NCBI GenBank assembly: GCA_944349655.1
Contig: CALVNL010000001.1
Location: 1 to 51,808 of the forward strand
From: an uncultured Clostridia bacterium
GTDB lineage: Bacteria > Bacillota > Clostridia > Christensenellales > DTU072
DNA: 51,808 nucleotides
Reading direction: 5' to 3'
The position numbers were made by a program, and so were the translations under genes. Below, in pieces: positions 31,631 to 42,194 of the stretch. A model generated the notes under the pieces. The model did not search any database. It was not told the origin of the DNA and was given only the letters and a program-made list of their open reading frames with translations. The stretch's first letter is position 1. Each line of letters begins with the position of its first letter.

Positions 31631-33430
31631 ATGATGACTAACAATCAGAACGTTCTGGATTTCGTAAAGAAATACACAGAACTTTTCAAGCCCGACAACG
31701 TGGTATGGATTGACGCAAGCAAACAGCAGTACAAAGAACTGGTCAGCGAAGCTATCGCAACCGGAGAAATAATCAAACTCAACAATAAACTTTTACCCGG
31801 CTGTCTTTATCACCGCACCAAAAAAGACGACGTAGCGAGAGTGGAACACCGTACTTTTATCTGTTCCCGTGAACAGGAAAACGCCGGTCCCACCAATAAC
31901 TGGATGGATCCGAAAGAAGCGTACGCCAAGCTCGACGCCATAGCGGACGGCGCGATGAAGGGCAGAACCATGTATGTTATTCCGTTCTCGATGGGTAAAA
32001 TCGGTTCTCCGTTCGCAAAATACGGTATCGAACTTACCGACAGTATCTACGTCGTACTCAATATGATGATTATGACCAGAGTATCCCCGAAAGTTTTCGA
32101 CAAACTGGGCGACAGCAACGATTTCGTGAGAGGAATTCACAGTAAAGTTAACCTCGATAACGAAAACAAATATATCTGCCAGTTCCCCGAAGACAACACC
32201 ATTTATTCGTTGAACAGCGGATACGGCGGCAACGTGCTTCTCGGTAAAAAATGCTTTGCTCTCCGTATAGCTTCCTATCAGGGCTGGAAAGAAGGCTGGA
32301 TGGCTGAACATATGCTTATCCTCGGTATCGAGAAACCCGACGGCGAAGTCAAATACATTACCGCCGCATTCCCCAGCGCTTGCGGAAAAACCAACCTCGC
32401 TATGCTTATTCCTCCGAAGGTCTATGCCGACCAGGGATACAAGGTATGGACGGTTGGCGACGATATCGCCTGGATCAGAAAGGGACGTAACAGTATGTTG
32501 TATGCCGTAAACCCCGAAAACGGTTTCTTCGGAGTGGCTCCCGGCACCAACGTCAAGAGCAATTACAACGCCCTTATGAGTACTCGTAAAAACACCATAT
32601 TCACCAACGTTGCACTCGACCTCAAGAATAAGACGGTATGGTGGGAAGGTATTAAGGAACCCGCTCCCGTCAAAGCCGAGGACTGGACGGGCGAAAAGTG
32701 GTACGAAGGAAAGACCGACGCCAACGGCAACGTTATCAAAGGCGCTCACCCCAACAGCCGTTTCACCGCTCCCGCAAAGAACTGCCCGTGCTTGAGCAAA
32801 GAATTCGAAAATCCGAAGGGAGTACCTGTCAGTGCGATAGTATTCGGCGGAAGACGTGCTAAAGCTGCTCCGTTGGTTTACGAAGCAAGAGACTGGGAAC
32901 ACGGCGTATTCGTAGGAGCCATTATGGCGAGCGAAACCACCGCTGCTGCGGCAGGTAAAGTCGGCGTAGTCCGTCACGATCCGATGGCTATGCTTCCGTT
33001 CTGCGGATACAATATGGGCGACTACTTCCAGCATTGGCTCGATATGGGCAAGAAAGTTAAGAATAAGCCCAAAATCTTCAACGTCAACTGGTTCCGTACC
33101 GATGAAAAAGGTAATTTTATATGGCCCGGTTTCGGCGACAATATGAGAGTTCTGGACTGGATCATCCGTCGTTGCGAAGGTACCGTGGACGCGGTGGAAA
33201 CTCCTATCGGATTACTGCCCAAACCCGAAGACATCAATCTCGAAGGACTGGACAATTTCACCATAGACGATCTGAAATCCATTCTCGACGTGGATATAGC
33301 TACTTGGAAAGCGGAAGCTAAGGACATCACCGAATACTTCAAGAAATTCGGCGACAAACTTCCCGCCAAAATCGCAAAACAGCTCCGCATCCTCAAAAAG
33401 AACCTTAAGGACGCCTCCGAGCAGAAATAA
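31631..33430 (+). CDS. pckG: Phosphoenolpyruvate carboxykinase (GTP)
   Basis: A 599-residue GTP-type PEPCK interconverting oxaloacetate and PEP. The nucleotide loop is at residues 248-255 (PSACGKTN); other family patterns are FPEDNTIYSLNSGYGGNVLLGKKCFALRIAS (read as separate blocks), NPENGFFGVAPGT and FGGRRAKAAPLVYEA with FRTDEKGNFIWPGFGDNMRV. The start at 31631 gives AAGGAG a spacing of eight; ATG at 31625 is too near the site. In fermentative anaerobes the enzyme often runs toward oxaloacetate, conserving GTP; direction here is inference. Flanked by its own promoter and terminator. Confidence 0.96.
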   Translation: MMTNNQNVLDFVKKYTELFKPDNVVWIDASKQQYKELVSEAIATGEIIKLNNKLLPGCLYHRTKKDDVARVEHRTFICSREQENAGPTNNWMDPKEAYAKLDAIADGAMKGRTMYVIPFSMGKIGSPFAKYGIELTDSIYVVLNMMIMTRVSPKVFDKLGDSNDFVRGIHSKVNLDNENKYICQFPEDNTIYSLNSGYGGNVLLGKKCFALRIASYQGWKEGWMAEHMLILGIEKPDGEVKYITAAFPSACGKTNLAMLIPPKVYADQGYKVWTVGDDIAWIRKGRNSMLYAVNPENGFFGVAPGTNVKSNYNALMSTRKNTIFTNVALDLKNKTVWWEGIKEPAPVKAEDWTGEKWYEGKTDANGNVIKGAHPNSRFTAPAKNCPCLSKEFENPKGVPVSAIVFGGRRAKAAPLVYEARDWEHGVFVGAIMASETTAAAAGKVGVVRHDPMAMLPFCGYNMGDYFQHWLDMGKKVKNKPKIFNVNWFRTDEKGNFIWPGFGDNMRVLDWIIRRCEGTVDAVETPIGLLPKPEDINLEGLDNFTIDDLKSILDVDIATWKAEAKDITEYFKKFGDKLPAKIAKQLRILKKNLKDASEQK

Positions 33431-33472
33431 AGGTTTGCTTTGAAGCTGTAAATCGATTGTAACAATTTTAAG

Positions 33473-33502
33473 GACGCACGTTTATCGTGCGTCTTTTTTT
33501 TT
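33473..33502 (+). terminator. Terminator after pckG
   Basis: GACGCACG/CGTGCGTC stem with TTTAT loop and a nine-T run. Confidence 0.92.
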
Positions 33503-33584
33503 AACGTGAGGGAATAATTTTGAATCGAAAGATTTTATTTAAGGAATTTATGTACCGAAATATTACTGTCGGGGAAATGCGGAA

Positions 33585-33613
33585 TTGACAATACGGTGTT
33601 ATTATGATACAAT
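33585..33613 (+). promoter_or_regulatory. Promoter of the topoisomerase operon
   Basis: TTGACA (33585-33590), 17-bp spacer, TACAAT (33608-33613), about 45 nt before the start codon. Confidence 0.85.
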
Positions 33614-33663
33614 ATATTGTAGGTTTTTTTAATTTTCACCGTAATATATAGTCGGAGGAGAAG

Positions 33664-35622
33664 ATGGCGAAAGAGCGTTATAATGCCGAGAGCATTACCG
33701 TACTCAAGGGGTTGGATCCGGTCAGAAAACGGCCGGGAATGTATATAGGCAACACCTCGACTTACGGACTTCACCATATCGTGTGGGAAATCGTGGATAA
33801 CTCCATAGACGAAGCCGCCAATAAATTTGCAAATAAAGTGGATCTTACTTTGAACGAGGACGGGTCCGTTACCGTTGAGGACAACGGTAGAGGTATTCCC
33901 GTAGATATACATCCCGAAGCGAAAATCCCGGCAGTGGAACTGGTTTTTACGAAATTACACGCAGGTGGTAAGTTCAACAATAAAAATTACAGTTTTGCGG
34001 GCGGACTTCACGGCGTGGGCGCCAGTGTAACCAATGCGCTCTGCGAGTGGCTTAATGTTGAAGTTTACCGTGACGGATACGTATATCGGGAGGAATTTTA
34101 CTCTCCGGAAATGAACGGTGAGGTCTATAGCGGTATAGTAAAGACTCCGCTTAAAAAAATCGGCAAAACCAACAAAAAAGGCACAAAAGTTACCTTTATG
34201 CCCGACAAAAGGGTATTCGATAGCATTAAGTACGATCCCGAAATGATGGAAAACAAGATGAGGGAGCTTGCTTTTTTGAATAAAGGCGTTAAAACCACTT
34301 TCACCAACAACAGGGACGAAAATCCGTCCACGATGGAGTTTTATTACGAAAACGGTCTTTATGACTACATCGATTACATTAACGACGGGGTGGAGGAAGC
34401 CAAAAATAAAATTATATATCTTTCCGCCGAAATGCCGAAATTAAAGATAGAAGTAGCCATTCAGCATACAAAAACCTATAACGAACATATGTATAGCTTC
34501 GTCAATAACATACGTACGGCGGAAGGCGGCACGCACGAGGCGGGCTTCAGGAACGCATTTACCCGTTTTATGAACGATTATGCGAGGGATAATAATTTTC
34601 TTAAAGCAAAAGACCCGAATTTTTCGGGGGACGATTTCCGTGAAGGAATGACCACCGTACTTGCGATAAAAATGCAGGACGCCCAGTTCGAGGGACAGAC
34701 CAAGGGAAAATTAGGCAATCAGGATATACGTGCGGCGGTAGAAAGTCTGGTTTATGAAAAATTATCGGAATTTTTCAAGAGTCCCAAGAACAAGGCGTGT
34801 GCGACGTTTATACTTGCACAGGCTCAAAGCGCTTATAAAACCAGGGAAGCCGCGCGTAAAGCAAAACAGGAACAACGCCAGAAAAACTCCATTAACGGTG
34901 CGACTCTGGTAGGAAAATTTGCCGCCTGTACTTCTAAAAATCCTCAGGAATGCGAGCTTTTCATAGTAGAAGGAGATAGTGCGGGAGGTTCTGCAAAACA
35001 AGGCAGGGACAGGCGTACTCAGGCGGTTTTGCCGCTGAGAGGTAAACCTCTGAACGTCTTAAAGTCTAATTCCAGGGAAAAAATATATTCCAATGAAGAA
35101 ATAATGACCATAATTGCCGCCCTCGGCACCGATACCGAAGCGGATTTCAAGATGGATAATCTCAGATTTCATAAGATAATAATTTTATCCGATGCAGATT
35201 ACGACGGTTATCATATAAGGACGTTGTTGCTTGCCATGTTTTTCAAACTGATGCCCGAACTTATCGAGCAAGGTAAAGTTTACGTCGGAATGCCGCCGCT
35301 TTACAAGGTGGAGAAAAAAGGCGTGATAAAATATGCTTTCAACGACGAGGAACTGGACGAATTGACTGCGGAAATGAAGGCGGGCGCGGGAGATATTCAG
35401 CGTTATAAGGGATTGGGTGAAATGAGCAAGGAGCAACTTTGGGACACTACTCTCAATCCGAGAACGAGAATACTGACGAGGGTTACGTTGGAGGACGTGG
35501 CGTCGGCGGTGGAGATGCTGGATATATTTATGAACGACGGAGCCCAGAAACGTAAGGAATATATTTTCCGTCACGCAAAATTCAACAAAGTCGATACCTT
35601 TATGGAAAAATACGGAGGGTAA
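33664..35622 (+). CDS. Type IIA DNA topoisomerase, B subunit (GyrB/ParE)
   Basis: A 652-residue GHKL ATPase/TOPRIM subunit. ATP-binding motifs: WEIVDNSIDEA, EDNGRGIPVDIH, GGKFNNKNYSFAGGLHGVGASVTNAL. TOPRIM: EGDSAGGSAKQGRDR near residue 436 and DADYDGYHIRTLLLAMF near 510 with the metal acidic residues intact; QRYKGLGEM near the end. Length fits both GyrB and ParE of Bacillota. It is followed ten bases later by the A subunit. The partner lacks a GyrA box, which leans toward topoisomerase IV, but chromosomal gyrase cannot be excluded without seeing the rest of the genome. Confidence 0.9.
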   Translation: MAKERYNAESITVLKGLDPVRKRPGMYIGNTSTYGLHHIVWEIVDNSIDEAANKFANKVDLTLNEDGSVTVEDNGRGIPVDIHPEAKIPAVELVFTKLHAGGKFNNKNYSFAGGLHGVGASVTNALCEWLNVEVYRDGYVYREEFYSPEMNGEVYSGIVKTPLKKIGKTNKKGTKVTFMPDKRVFDSIKYDPEMMENKMRELAFLNKGVKTTFTNNRDENPSTMEFYYENGLYDYIDYINDGVEEAKNKIIYLSAEMPKLKIEVAIQHTKTYNEHMYSFVNNIRTAEGGTHEAGFRNAFTRFMNDYARDNNFLKAKDPNFSGDDFREGMTTVLAIKMQDAQFEGQTKGKLGNQDIRAAVESLVYEKLSEFFKSPKNKACATFILAQAQSAYKTREAARKAKQEQRQKNSINGATLVGKFAACTSKNPQECELFIVEGDSAGGSAKQGRDRRTQAVLPLRGKPLNVLKSNSREKIYSNEEIMTIIAALGTDTEADFKMDNLRFHKIIILSDADYDGYHIRTLLLAMFFKLMPELIEQGKVYVGMPPLYKVEKKGVIKYAFNDEELDELTAEMKAGAGDIQRYKGLGEMSKEQLWDTTLNPRTRILTRVTLEDVASAVEMLDIFMNDGAQKRKEYIFRHAKFNKVDTFMEKYGG

Positions 35623-35631
35623 ACGGAAGAT

Positions 35632-38118
35632 ATGTGCGCAAGAAAAAAAGCTGTGGCTGAGGAAAAATTCCAGGAGAATATAATCGAAAGACCGTTATCC
35701 AAAGCGATACACGATTATATGCTTCCTTATGCCGAATATATCATACTGGACAGGTCTCTTCCGAGAGTAGAGGACGGACTCAAACCGGTGCAGAGGCGTA
35801 TTTTATACACTATGCACGAACTGAATATGAAACCCGACGGTCCTTATAAAAAATCCGCCCGTGTGGTCGGTGACTGTTTGGGTAAATATCATCCTCACGG
35901 GGACACCAGTGTTTACGACGCTATGGTGAAGATGGCGCAGGACTTCAATATGCGTAACACCCTTGTTAAGGGACACGGAAACTTCGGCTCCATCGACGGG
36001 GACGGAGCGGCGGCAATGCGTTATACCGAGGTAAAACTCGACTATCTCGCTTGCGAATTGTTGCGAGATCTTGAAAAAGACACCGTAAAATGGGTAAAAA
36101 ACTTCGACGACAGTCTTCTCGAACCTGATTTGCTGCCCGGGAGATTTCCCAATTTACTGGTAAACGGCTGTATAGGTATTTCCATAGGACTTGCAACAAA
36201 CATTCCTTCGCACAATCTGACGGAAGTAATCGACGGGGTTATTGCGCTTATCGACAACCCTAAAATGCCCTTGAGCGAACTGCTGAAAATCATCAAGGGA
36301 CCCGATTTCTGTACGGGCGGATTTATCGTTCCTGTGGACGGATTCGAGTCTATGTATGAAACCGGCAGAGGGAAGTTCGTTATGCGAGCCAGAGCCGAAA
36401 TAGAAAACGGCGAAAACGGAAAACAATCCATAGTTATTACCGAAATACCTTACGGCGTCAATAAAAGCAAACTTCAGCAAAGGATTTTAGCCTTGCGAGA
36501 AGCTGCGGCAGGGGCAAAGAAGGAGTCAAAAGACGACAAAAACTCTATTTTGTTGGGAATACAGGAAATAGTTGACGAGTCGGACAGAAACGGTATAAGA
36601 GTGGTTATCCGTCTGAAAAAAGGCGAAGACGCCGTAAAAATTCTCGATTTACTATACAAGAAAACCGATTTGCAATGCAATTTTTCGGCAAACATGGTGG
36701 CTATAGCCGACGGACGTCCGCAACAGATGGGGCTTATTCCCATAATAAAATATTATATCGAATATCAGCGTGAAATTATCCTGAAAAGAAGTCAGTTCGA
36801 CTTAAACAACGCCAAAAAAAGAGAACATATCTTAGACGGCTACGCTATGATTTTGCCTGAAATCGATAAAGTGGTGGAATTGATAAAGAGCAGCAATTCC
36901 CGCAGCGAAGCAAAGGATAAACTGAGGACGGCTTTCCCTCTCAGCGAAAAACAGGCAGACGCCATACTGGATTTGAAACTCGTCAATCTGACGAAAATGG
37001 AAGTTACCAAAATTCAAAAAGAACTTGCCGAACTTAAAGCAAAAATCGCCGTACTGGAAAAAATCGTTTCTTCCAGGACGGAGCAGCTTAAAGTGGTAAG
37101 GCAGGAACTTACCGAAATTCGCAACGCATATCCTAGCAGAAGGTGCAGCGTTATAGTCAAGAGTTTGGAAGATATCGACTACAATCCTTTCAAAAAGATT
37201 GATTCCGACGAGGCGAAAAAAGGCTATGTCGTTCTCGACGCGTGCGGTGGGATTAAGTTTATGAATACCAGACAATATATCCTGGCCGACAAGTCGTCTC
37301 CTGTAGTCGCGTCCGACGTTCCTAAATGCGTCATACACTCGGAAGGACAGAAGCAAATTTTGGTTATCGGTAGCCAGGGCAACTGTTATCGTCTTAATCC
37401 TAATAATATGCGCGAGTCGGCATGGAAGGATAAAGGAGAGCCTTTGGAGCATTTGTTCGATGACGTTCCCACAGGCGAAAAAGCCGTATCCGTCTTAAAA
37501 TTCAATGAAGAGGATCTGACCAAAGAAATTTACTTTTTCACCAAACAAGGTATTGTAAAGCGAAGCCTTGCGTCGGAATACGTAGTTAACAAAGACGTTT
37601 TTCAAGGTATAATTCTGAAAGAAGGCGACGAGGTCGTTAACGTGGAATTCAAAAGAGAGGAAGCCAACATCGTGTTCGTCAGCGACGACGGTCAATGCCT
37701 TAACAGCGAAACGGCAGATTATCCTGTGCAGGGCAGGAAAGCAGGCGGCGTAATCGGAATGGTTCTTAACGAAGGTTCTCAGGTAAAACTTGCTTGTCAG
37801 ATCGATACCGAGTTCGATGAAATCATAGGAGAAATACTTCTTATTTCGAAAGGGTTTGCAAAGAGGGTTATCGCGTCCACCGTGGAACCTCTCAAACGGG
37901 CGAGGAAGGGAGTAAAGGTTATGACGGTTACCGGAAAACTTTTATACGCAGGTGCGGTAAGCGAGCCTTGTAACGTTGCGTTAATCGACAAGGACGGTGC
38001 GGTAAGAAAAATCTCTTCCGAAGACGTGCTTATAGACCGCAACCGTGCGGGCAAGGGAAAATCTTTGGTGGTCAGCGCAAATTGCGTCGATGCGGTACGT
38101 ATTGACGAAGAGATATGA
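35632..38118 (+). CDS. Type IIA DNA topoisomerase, A subunit (GyrA/ParC)
   Basis: An 828-residue DNA-cleaving subunit. Catalytic tyrosine Y131 is in AMRYTEVKL; the quinolone-determining region reads [19 protein letters not shown], with Thr92 at the position of E. coli GyrA Ser83. The helical core is followed by six beta-pinwheel-like blades. The GyrA box (QRRGGKG-type) that wraps DNA for negative supercoiling is not visible anywhere in the C-terminal domain. So decatenation (ParC-like) is more likely than supercoiling. Terminator follows. Confidence 0.9.
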   Translation: MCARKKAVAEEKFQENIIERPLSKAIHDYMLPYAEYIILDRSLPRVEDGLKPVQRRILYTMHELNMKPDGPYKKSARVVGDCLGKYHPHGDTSVYDAMVKMAQDFNMRNTLVKGHGNFGSIDGDGAAAMRYTEVKLDYLACELLRDLEKDTVKWVKNFDDSLLEPDLLPGRFPNLLVNGCIGISIGLATNIPSHNLTEVIDGVIALIDNPKMPLSELLKIIKGPDFCTGGFIVPVDGFESMYETGRGKFVMRARAEIENGENGKQSIVITEIPYGVNKSKLQQRILALREAAAGAKKESKDDKNSILLGIQEIVDESDRNGIRVVIRLKKGEDAVKILDLLYKKTDLQCNFSANMVAIADGRPQQMGLIPIIKYYIEYQREIILKRSQFDLNNAKKREHILDGYAMILPEIDKVVELIKSSNSRSEAKDKLRTAFPLSEKQADAILDLKLVNLTKMEVTKIQKELAELKAKIAVLEKIVSSRTEQLKVVRQELTEIRNAYPSRRCSVIVKSLEDIDYNPFKKIDSDEAKKGYVVLDACGGIKFMNTRQYILADKSSPVVASDVPKCVIHSEGQKQILVIGSQGNCYRLNPNNMRESAWKDKGEPLEHLFDDVPTGEKAVSVLKFNEEDLTKEIYFFTKQGIVKRSLASEYVVNKDVFQGIILKEGDEVVNVEFKREEANIVFVSDDGQCLNSETADYPVQGRKAGGVIGMVLNEGSQVKLACQIDTEFDEIIGEILLISKGFAKRVIASTVEPLKRARKGVKVMTVTGKLLYAGAVSEPCNVALIDKDGAVRKISSEDVLIDRNRAGKGKSLVVSANCVDAVRIDEEI

Positions 38119-38125
38119 TTTTTTA

Positions 38126-38173
38126 TGAAAAGACAGCCGTTTCCTGAATTTAGGTTACGGCTGTTTCTTTTAA
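38126..38173 (+). terminator. Terminator of the topoisomerase operon
   Basis: ACAGCCGT/ACGGCTGT stem with a 16-nt loop, then TTTCTTTT. Confidence 0.8.
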
Positions 38174-38217
38174 TTATAATGCTAAATTTTAAGAAATTAT
38201 AAGAGCGTGGAGATATA

Positions 38218-38246
38218 TTGACATAAGCATAAATTACGTATATAAT
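38218..38246 (+). promoter_or_regulatory. Consensus promoter of lipoprotein and proS
   Basis: Exact TTGACA (38218-38223), 17-bp spacer, exact TATAAT (38241-38246): a strong sigma-A promoter. Confidence 0.88.
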
Positions 38247-38292
38247 TATAACGGATATCAATTTCGGAATTATCTTTTCAGGAGTTTAATAT

Positions 38293-38652
38293 ATGAAAAA
38301 AATCGTTTGTTCAGTTCTTGTCGCAATCGTATTGATTGCTTCCGTTGCTACGCTTATCGCTTGTACCGACGAGCCTACCTCTTTGGTATCGAGTTACACA
38401 ATAGACGAAGTTAAGGTAAACATCGGCGACGCTTTCGGTACGCCTACCGTTACCGCAAATATGACCGACGGCACCACCAAGACCGTTTCCAACAATCTCG
38501 TTTACGACGAAGCCGATATAGAGAAGCTTAAACTCGACGACGAAAATAAATATACCACTGCAGGCGAATATACGGTAAAGGTTTATATTCTGGAACAGCA
38601 GGATAAGTTTTATCTCGGCGACTGGAAAATAACCGTCAAAGTGACCAAATAG
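38293..38652 (+). CDS. Small lipoprotein of unknown function
   Basis: A 119-residue protein with a lipoprotein signal: MKK, a hydrophobic stretch and lipobox TLIAC with the acylated cysteine at residue 24. The mature ~95 residues look like one beta-rich Ig-like/Big_3-type domain (SYTIDEVKVNIGDAFGTPTVTANMTDGTTKTV ... AGEYTVKVYI read as blocks). AGGAG precedes the ATG. It has a consensus promoter and lies 16 bp before proS, so the two may be co-transcribed. Role unknown. Confidence 0.82.
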   Translation: MKKIVCSVLVAIVLIASVATLIACTDEPTSLVSSYTIDEVKVNIGDAFGTPTVTANMTDGTTKTVSNNLVYDEADIEKLKLDDENKYTTAGEYTVKVYILEQQDKFYLGDWKITVKVTK

Positions 38653-38668
38653 TTTTCGAGGTGCGTAT

Positions 38669-40381
38669 ATGTTACTTTCCAAATTAGTCGGGGAAAGGAC
38701 CAAAACCAATCCGTCCGACGCTACTATACCCAGTCATATATTGCTTCTCAGAGCGGGTTACATCAAACTCGTCAGTAACGGAATATGGTCTCTTTCCATG
38801 CCTGCCAAGCGCATCGCCAGGAAAATAGAAAATATTATCCGCGAAGAAATGGACGCAGTGGAAGGACAGGAAGTTTCCTTCCCCGTGGTTATGCCTAAGG
38901 AACTGTGGGCGGAGTCGGGAAGATATTTTTCCATCGGCGACGAAATGGTACGTTTCAAGGACCGTTGCGGAAGAGATATGGTTCTCGGGATGACCCACGA
39001 GGAAGCGGCGGTTCATTTTGCCCGCGACGCCGTCAACAGCTATCAGCAGCTGCCGTTTATGATTTATCAGTTTCAGACCAAGTTCAGAGACGAGGCAAGA
39101 AGCAGAGGCGGACTCATCAGGGTGCGTGAATTCACTATGAAGGACGCCTATTCTTTCCATATAGACAATGAGGATCTGGAAAAATATTATTACAGGGTTT
39201 ACGACGCATATACCCGTATTTTCAAAAGAATAGGTATGAAAGACGTCGTAGCCGTTAAGTCCGATACCGGTATGATGGGCGGCAGCGTAGCTCACGAATA
39301 TATGCTTCTTACCGACGTAGGGGAAGATACCATCGTACTCTGTTCCGAATGCGATTATAAAGCCAATATGGAAGTGGCGGTTTCGGTAAGGGACAATCTC
39401 CGCGACGAAGTCAGCGAACCTCTTCAAGAAGTTTTCACGGCGGACAAGGCCGACATAGCGGCGGTAAGCGAATTTCTGAACGTTCCCGAAAATAAAACCG
39501 TCAAGGCGGTATGCTATTTTATCAAAGGCACCGAAAAACCCGTAATTTGCTTTATACGCGGAGAACTCGAAATAAACGAAAGTAAATTGAAAAAGGTTAT
39601 TTCCGCCGAAGTCGTCCCAGCCAATATTAAAGACATACCGGGCTTGCACGCAGGCAATATCGGACCGATAAATTTATCCGTACCCGACGCCACCGTGGTT
39701 TTCGATCAATCCTTGAAAGGACTGAACAATCTGGTAGGAGGGGCGAATAAACCCGAATATCATATCAAGGGAATAGATTTTGACAGAGACGTAAAAATTG
39801 AGACTTTTTACGACGTAGCCAAGGTAAAAGAAGGGGAGAAGTGTCCCGTCTGCGGTAAGAAACTCGTTTTAAGAAACGGTATCGAAGTCGGAAACATCTT
39901 CCAACTCGGCACCAAATATACCAAGACAATGGGAATGACCGTTCTGGACAAAGAAGGCAAAGCCGTCAATCCTATTATGGGGTGTTACGGCATAGGAATA
40001 GGAAGAGCGATAGCGTCTGTAGCCGAAGAAAGTCACGACGATAAAGGTCTTATCTGGCCTATGGCGATAGCGCCGTGGCAGGTTTATCTCTGCGCGTTGC
40101 GTATCGACGAACTTGCAGTAAAAGAAAAATCCGAGGAATTATACCGTGCTTTGGAAGAACAGGGAGTAGAAGTACTTTTCGACGACAGGGAAGCCAGCGC
40201 AGGTTTTAAGTTTTCCGACTGCGACCTTATGGGTATTCCCATAAGAATAGTCATCAGTCCCAAAACTTTGGCTAAAGGAAATATCGAAATATCCACCAGG
40301 GACAAAAAAATTCAGACCGACGTATCATATTTGGAGGCGGTCCATAAAATAAAAGAGCTCATTTATCAATTGAGCGGATAA
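38669..40381 (+). CDS. proS: Prolyl-tRNA synthetase
   Basis: A 570-residue class II synthetase of the bacterial (long, editing) type. Class II motifs: PSDATIPSHILLLRAGYIKL then GIWSLSMPAKRIARKI; motif 2 YQFQTKFRDEARSRGGLIRVREFTMKDAYSF; motif 3 GCYGIGIGRAIASVAEE. The INS editing domain lies between about 220 and 400, and the anticodon-binding domain is C-terminal (IAPWQVYLCAL ...). GAGGTG precedes the ATG. Complete. Confidence 0.97.
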   Translation: MLLSKLVGERTKTNPSDATIPSHILLLRAGYIKLVSNGIWSLSMPAKRIARKIENIIREEMDAVEGQEVSFPVVMPKELWAESGRYFSIGDEMVRFKDRCGRDMVLGMTHEEAAVHFARDAVNSYQQLPFMIYQFQTKFRDEARSRGGLIRVREFTMKDAYSFHIDNEDLEKYYYRVYDAYTRIFKRIGMKDVVAVKSDTGMMGGSVAHEYMLLTDVGEDTIVLCSECDYKANMEVAVSVRDNLRDEVSEPLQEVFTADKADIAAVSEFLNVPENKTVKAVCYFIKGTEKPVICFIRGELEINESKLKKVISAEVVPANIKDIPGLHAGNIGPINLSVPDATVVFDQSLKGLNNLVGGANKPEYHIKGIDFDRDVKIETFYDVAKVKEGEKCPVCGKKLVLRNGIEVGNIFQLGTKYTKTMGMTVLDKEGKAVNPIMGCYGIGIGRAIASVAEESHDDKGLIWPMAIAPWQVYLCALRIDELAVKEKSEELYRALEEQGVEVLFDDREASAGFKFSDCDLMGIPIRIVISPKTLAKGNIEISTRDKKIQTDVSYLEAVHKIKELIYQLSG

Positions 40382-40417
40382 AAATTATTCTCGCCTTGAA
40401 GGGGCAACGGAGGGAAT

Positions 40418-42112
40418 ATGAGAAAAAAATTGATATTTTTTGTGGTTGTACTGGTTATTTTGGCGGCAGTAGTACTTGTCTCTTGTGATAATGATGAGAA
40501 AACCGAGCCAAAACCGCCTGTGGACGACACCGAAGGTTGGAAAGAAATTTCCAATCCCGTTATGAGCGATGTCTATAACCGTTTTTTGGGGGGATTTACC
40601 ACCGTCGCGACCGAGTTTTCCAAAACCAAGCTTAATCGTTCGCCTAAACTGTCCGCCGAAGGTAAATTAAAACTTTTGGTGAACGATAACCCCTTCTGGG
40701 CGACGGTAAAAATGAATTACGATAACAATTCCAAATCCGATCTGATGCTTTCTTTTGAATTAAGCACAAAAGAGGACAGTTATGAGGATAACGTACTGGG
40801 ATTGTTTGTTTATAAGGAAAAGGCATATCTCGCCATAGGTCAAACAAAGTTTTCTATGAACCTTACCGCGGATAATTGGTCGTCTTTCTTCCCCTTCGAT
40901 ATGGCTGTCGATATCGATACCAGTAAGCTTGCTTTGGTTTTAAGTTCGATACTCGTTAATAAAACCGACCCCGTCGGCAAAACCAGAATGAACGGTATCA
41001 ACGAAGAATTCAATTACGTAGTCAGTATCGATTTGCCTGCCTCGTTAAAAAACCTTTTCGGATATATCAGCGATACCGATTTTGACCTGGATATAGGCGA
41101 TATAGCGGCATACGAAACGATAATTACAAATTTATTCGGGGTAACCTTCGAAGATATTTTAGATGGTAATTTCCCGCAATCTTCTTTAACTTTGGATTTT
41201 ACCACTTCGAATATGCGTATTTCTACTTTGAGCGCGTCGCTCGACGTGGATACGATTTCCTCCGGAAATCAATCTATTTTCGGAGACCGCCTGGCATTGG
41301 ACGTAGGTTTGCAGAATTTTGAAATCTCCAAGCAGAAAAACGTATCAATACCTTTCGTCAATAACGATTATGCCGACGAAAGGGAAAACTATGTTTATTA
41401 TGCGGAAAACGCTTTCAGAATTAACGTTAATTCCGAAAAAACCGTAAGCGGCACGGCTGTTCCTTACGAAGTAGTGATTACTGCAAAAGTTTTACAGGAA
41501 GAATCCATAAACAATTATCTTTTTGTGGAATATAAAAATAAATCCACCGGTAAACTCGACAAAGGTTTTTACGTATATAAGGATATAGCTTATTTTTACG
41601 AATTGAAAGAAAATGAATACGTATGCACTCTCAGTATGCCTTTGGATATATCCGAATTAACCAATAGAGTTTTGGCAAACGATTTCGGCACGGAAAAGAA
41701 TTTTAACTGGATGGACGCAATTTCTTATATTATCGGTGCATTGAAAGTTACCACGGAAAACATAATTTTCCGATACGATTCGGAATTTTACAATTCGGTT
41801 TGGTTTAATGCAATCGATATGCTGAATTATATCGACGGACATTATAATGAGGATTTACAAAGTATGGAAGAAATATCTTCATTGATAGATTTTATTAAAT
41901 TGCCTTCGGTATTGACATTCTCTTATCATGTTCCTTTCCTCAACATTGTCGAAGATCAGGATTCTGCGTTGAGTGATACTATCGGGATGCTTCTTGCCTC
42001 CGAACCTTTGCTTACGCTGACCCCGGCAAGTCAAGACACGAGCAATAACGACGGCACGGAGGATGAGGTAACGGAAAACGAAGGACAGGAAGAAAATATG
42101 CTTGTCGCTTAA
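40418..42112 (+). CDS. Large lipoprotein of unknown function
   Basis: A 564-residue secreted lipoprotein: MRKK, hydrophobic helix, lipobox VLVSC (cysteine at residue 23), then a Pro/Glu linker. The mature protein is rich in beta strands and has two similar-looking halves (ATVKMNYDNNSKSDLMLSFEL ... YLAIGQTKFSMNL; then VPYEVVITAKVLQEE ... YVCTLSMPLDIS), resembling lipid- or substrate-carrier lipoproteins, but I recognise no family. The C-terminus is acidic and low-complexity (DTSNNDGTEDEVTENEGQEE). Cell-surface location is secure; role is not. Confidence 0.8.
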   Translation: MRKKLIFFVVVLVILAAVVLVSCDNDEKTEPKPPVDDTEGWKEISNPVMSDVYNRFLGGFTTVATEFSKTKLNRSPKLSAEGKLKLLVNDNPFWATVKMNYDNNSKSDLMLSFELSTKEDSYEDNVLGLFVYKEKAYLAIGQTKFSMNLTADNWSSFFPFDMAVDIDTSKLALVLSSILVNKTDPVGKTRMNGINEEFNYVVSIDLPASLKNLFGYISDTDFDLDIGDIAAYETIITNLFGVTFEDILDGNFPQSSLTLDFTTSNMRISTLSASLDVDTISSGNQSIFGDRLALDVGLQNFEISKQKNVSIPFVNNDYADERENYVYYAENAFRINVNSEKTVSGTAVPYEVVITAKVLQEESINNYLFVEYKNKSTGKLDKGFYVYKDIAYFYELKENEYVCTLSMPLDISELTNRVLANDFGTEKNFNWMDAISYIIGALKVTTENIIFRYDSEFYNSVWFNAIDMLNYIDGHYNEDLQSMEEISSLIDFIKLPSVLTFSYHVPFLNIVEDQDSALSDTIGMLLASEPLLTLTPASQDTSNNDGTEDEVTENEGQEENMLVA

Positions 42113-42132
42113 ACCATTGAAACTTAATTCTT

Positions 42133-42168
42133 AAAAAAATCCCGCTAAATTCGAGCGGGATTTTTTTA
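42133..42168. terminator. Bidirectional terminator
   Basis: ATCCCGCT/AGCGGGAT stem (42139-42161) flanked by A and T runs, between the convergent lipoprotein and dapB genes. Confidence 0.9.
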
Positions 42169-42194
42169 ATAAGAGGAGATTATTATAACAAAAG

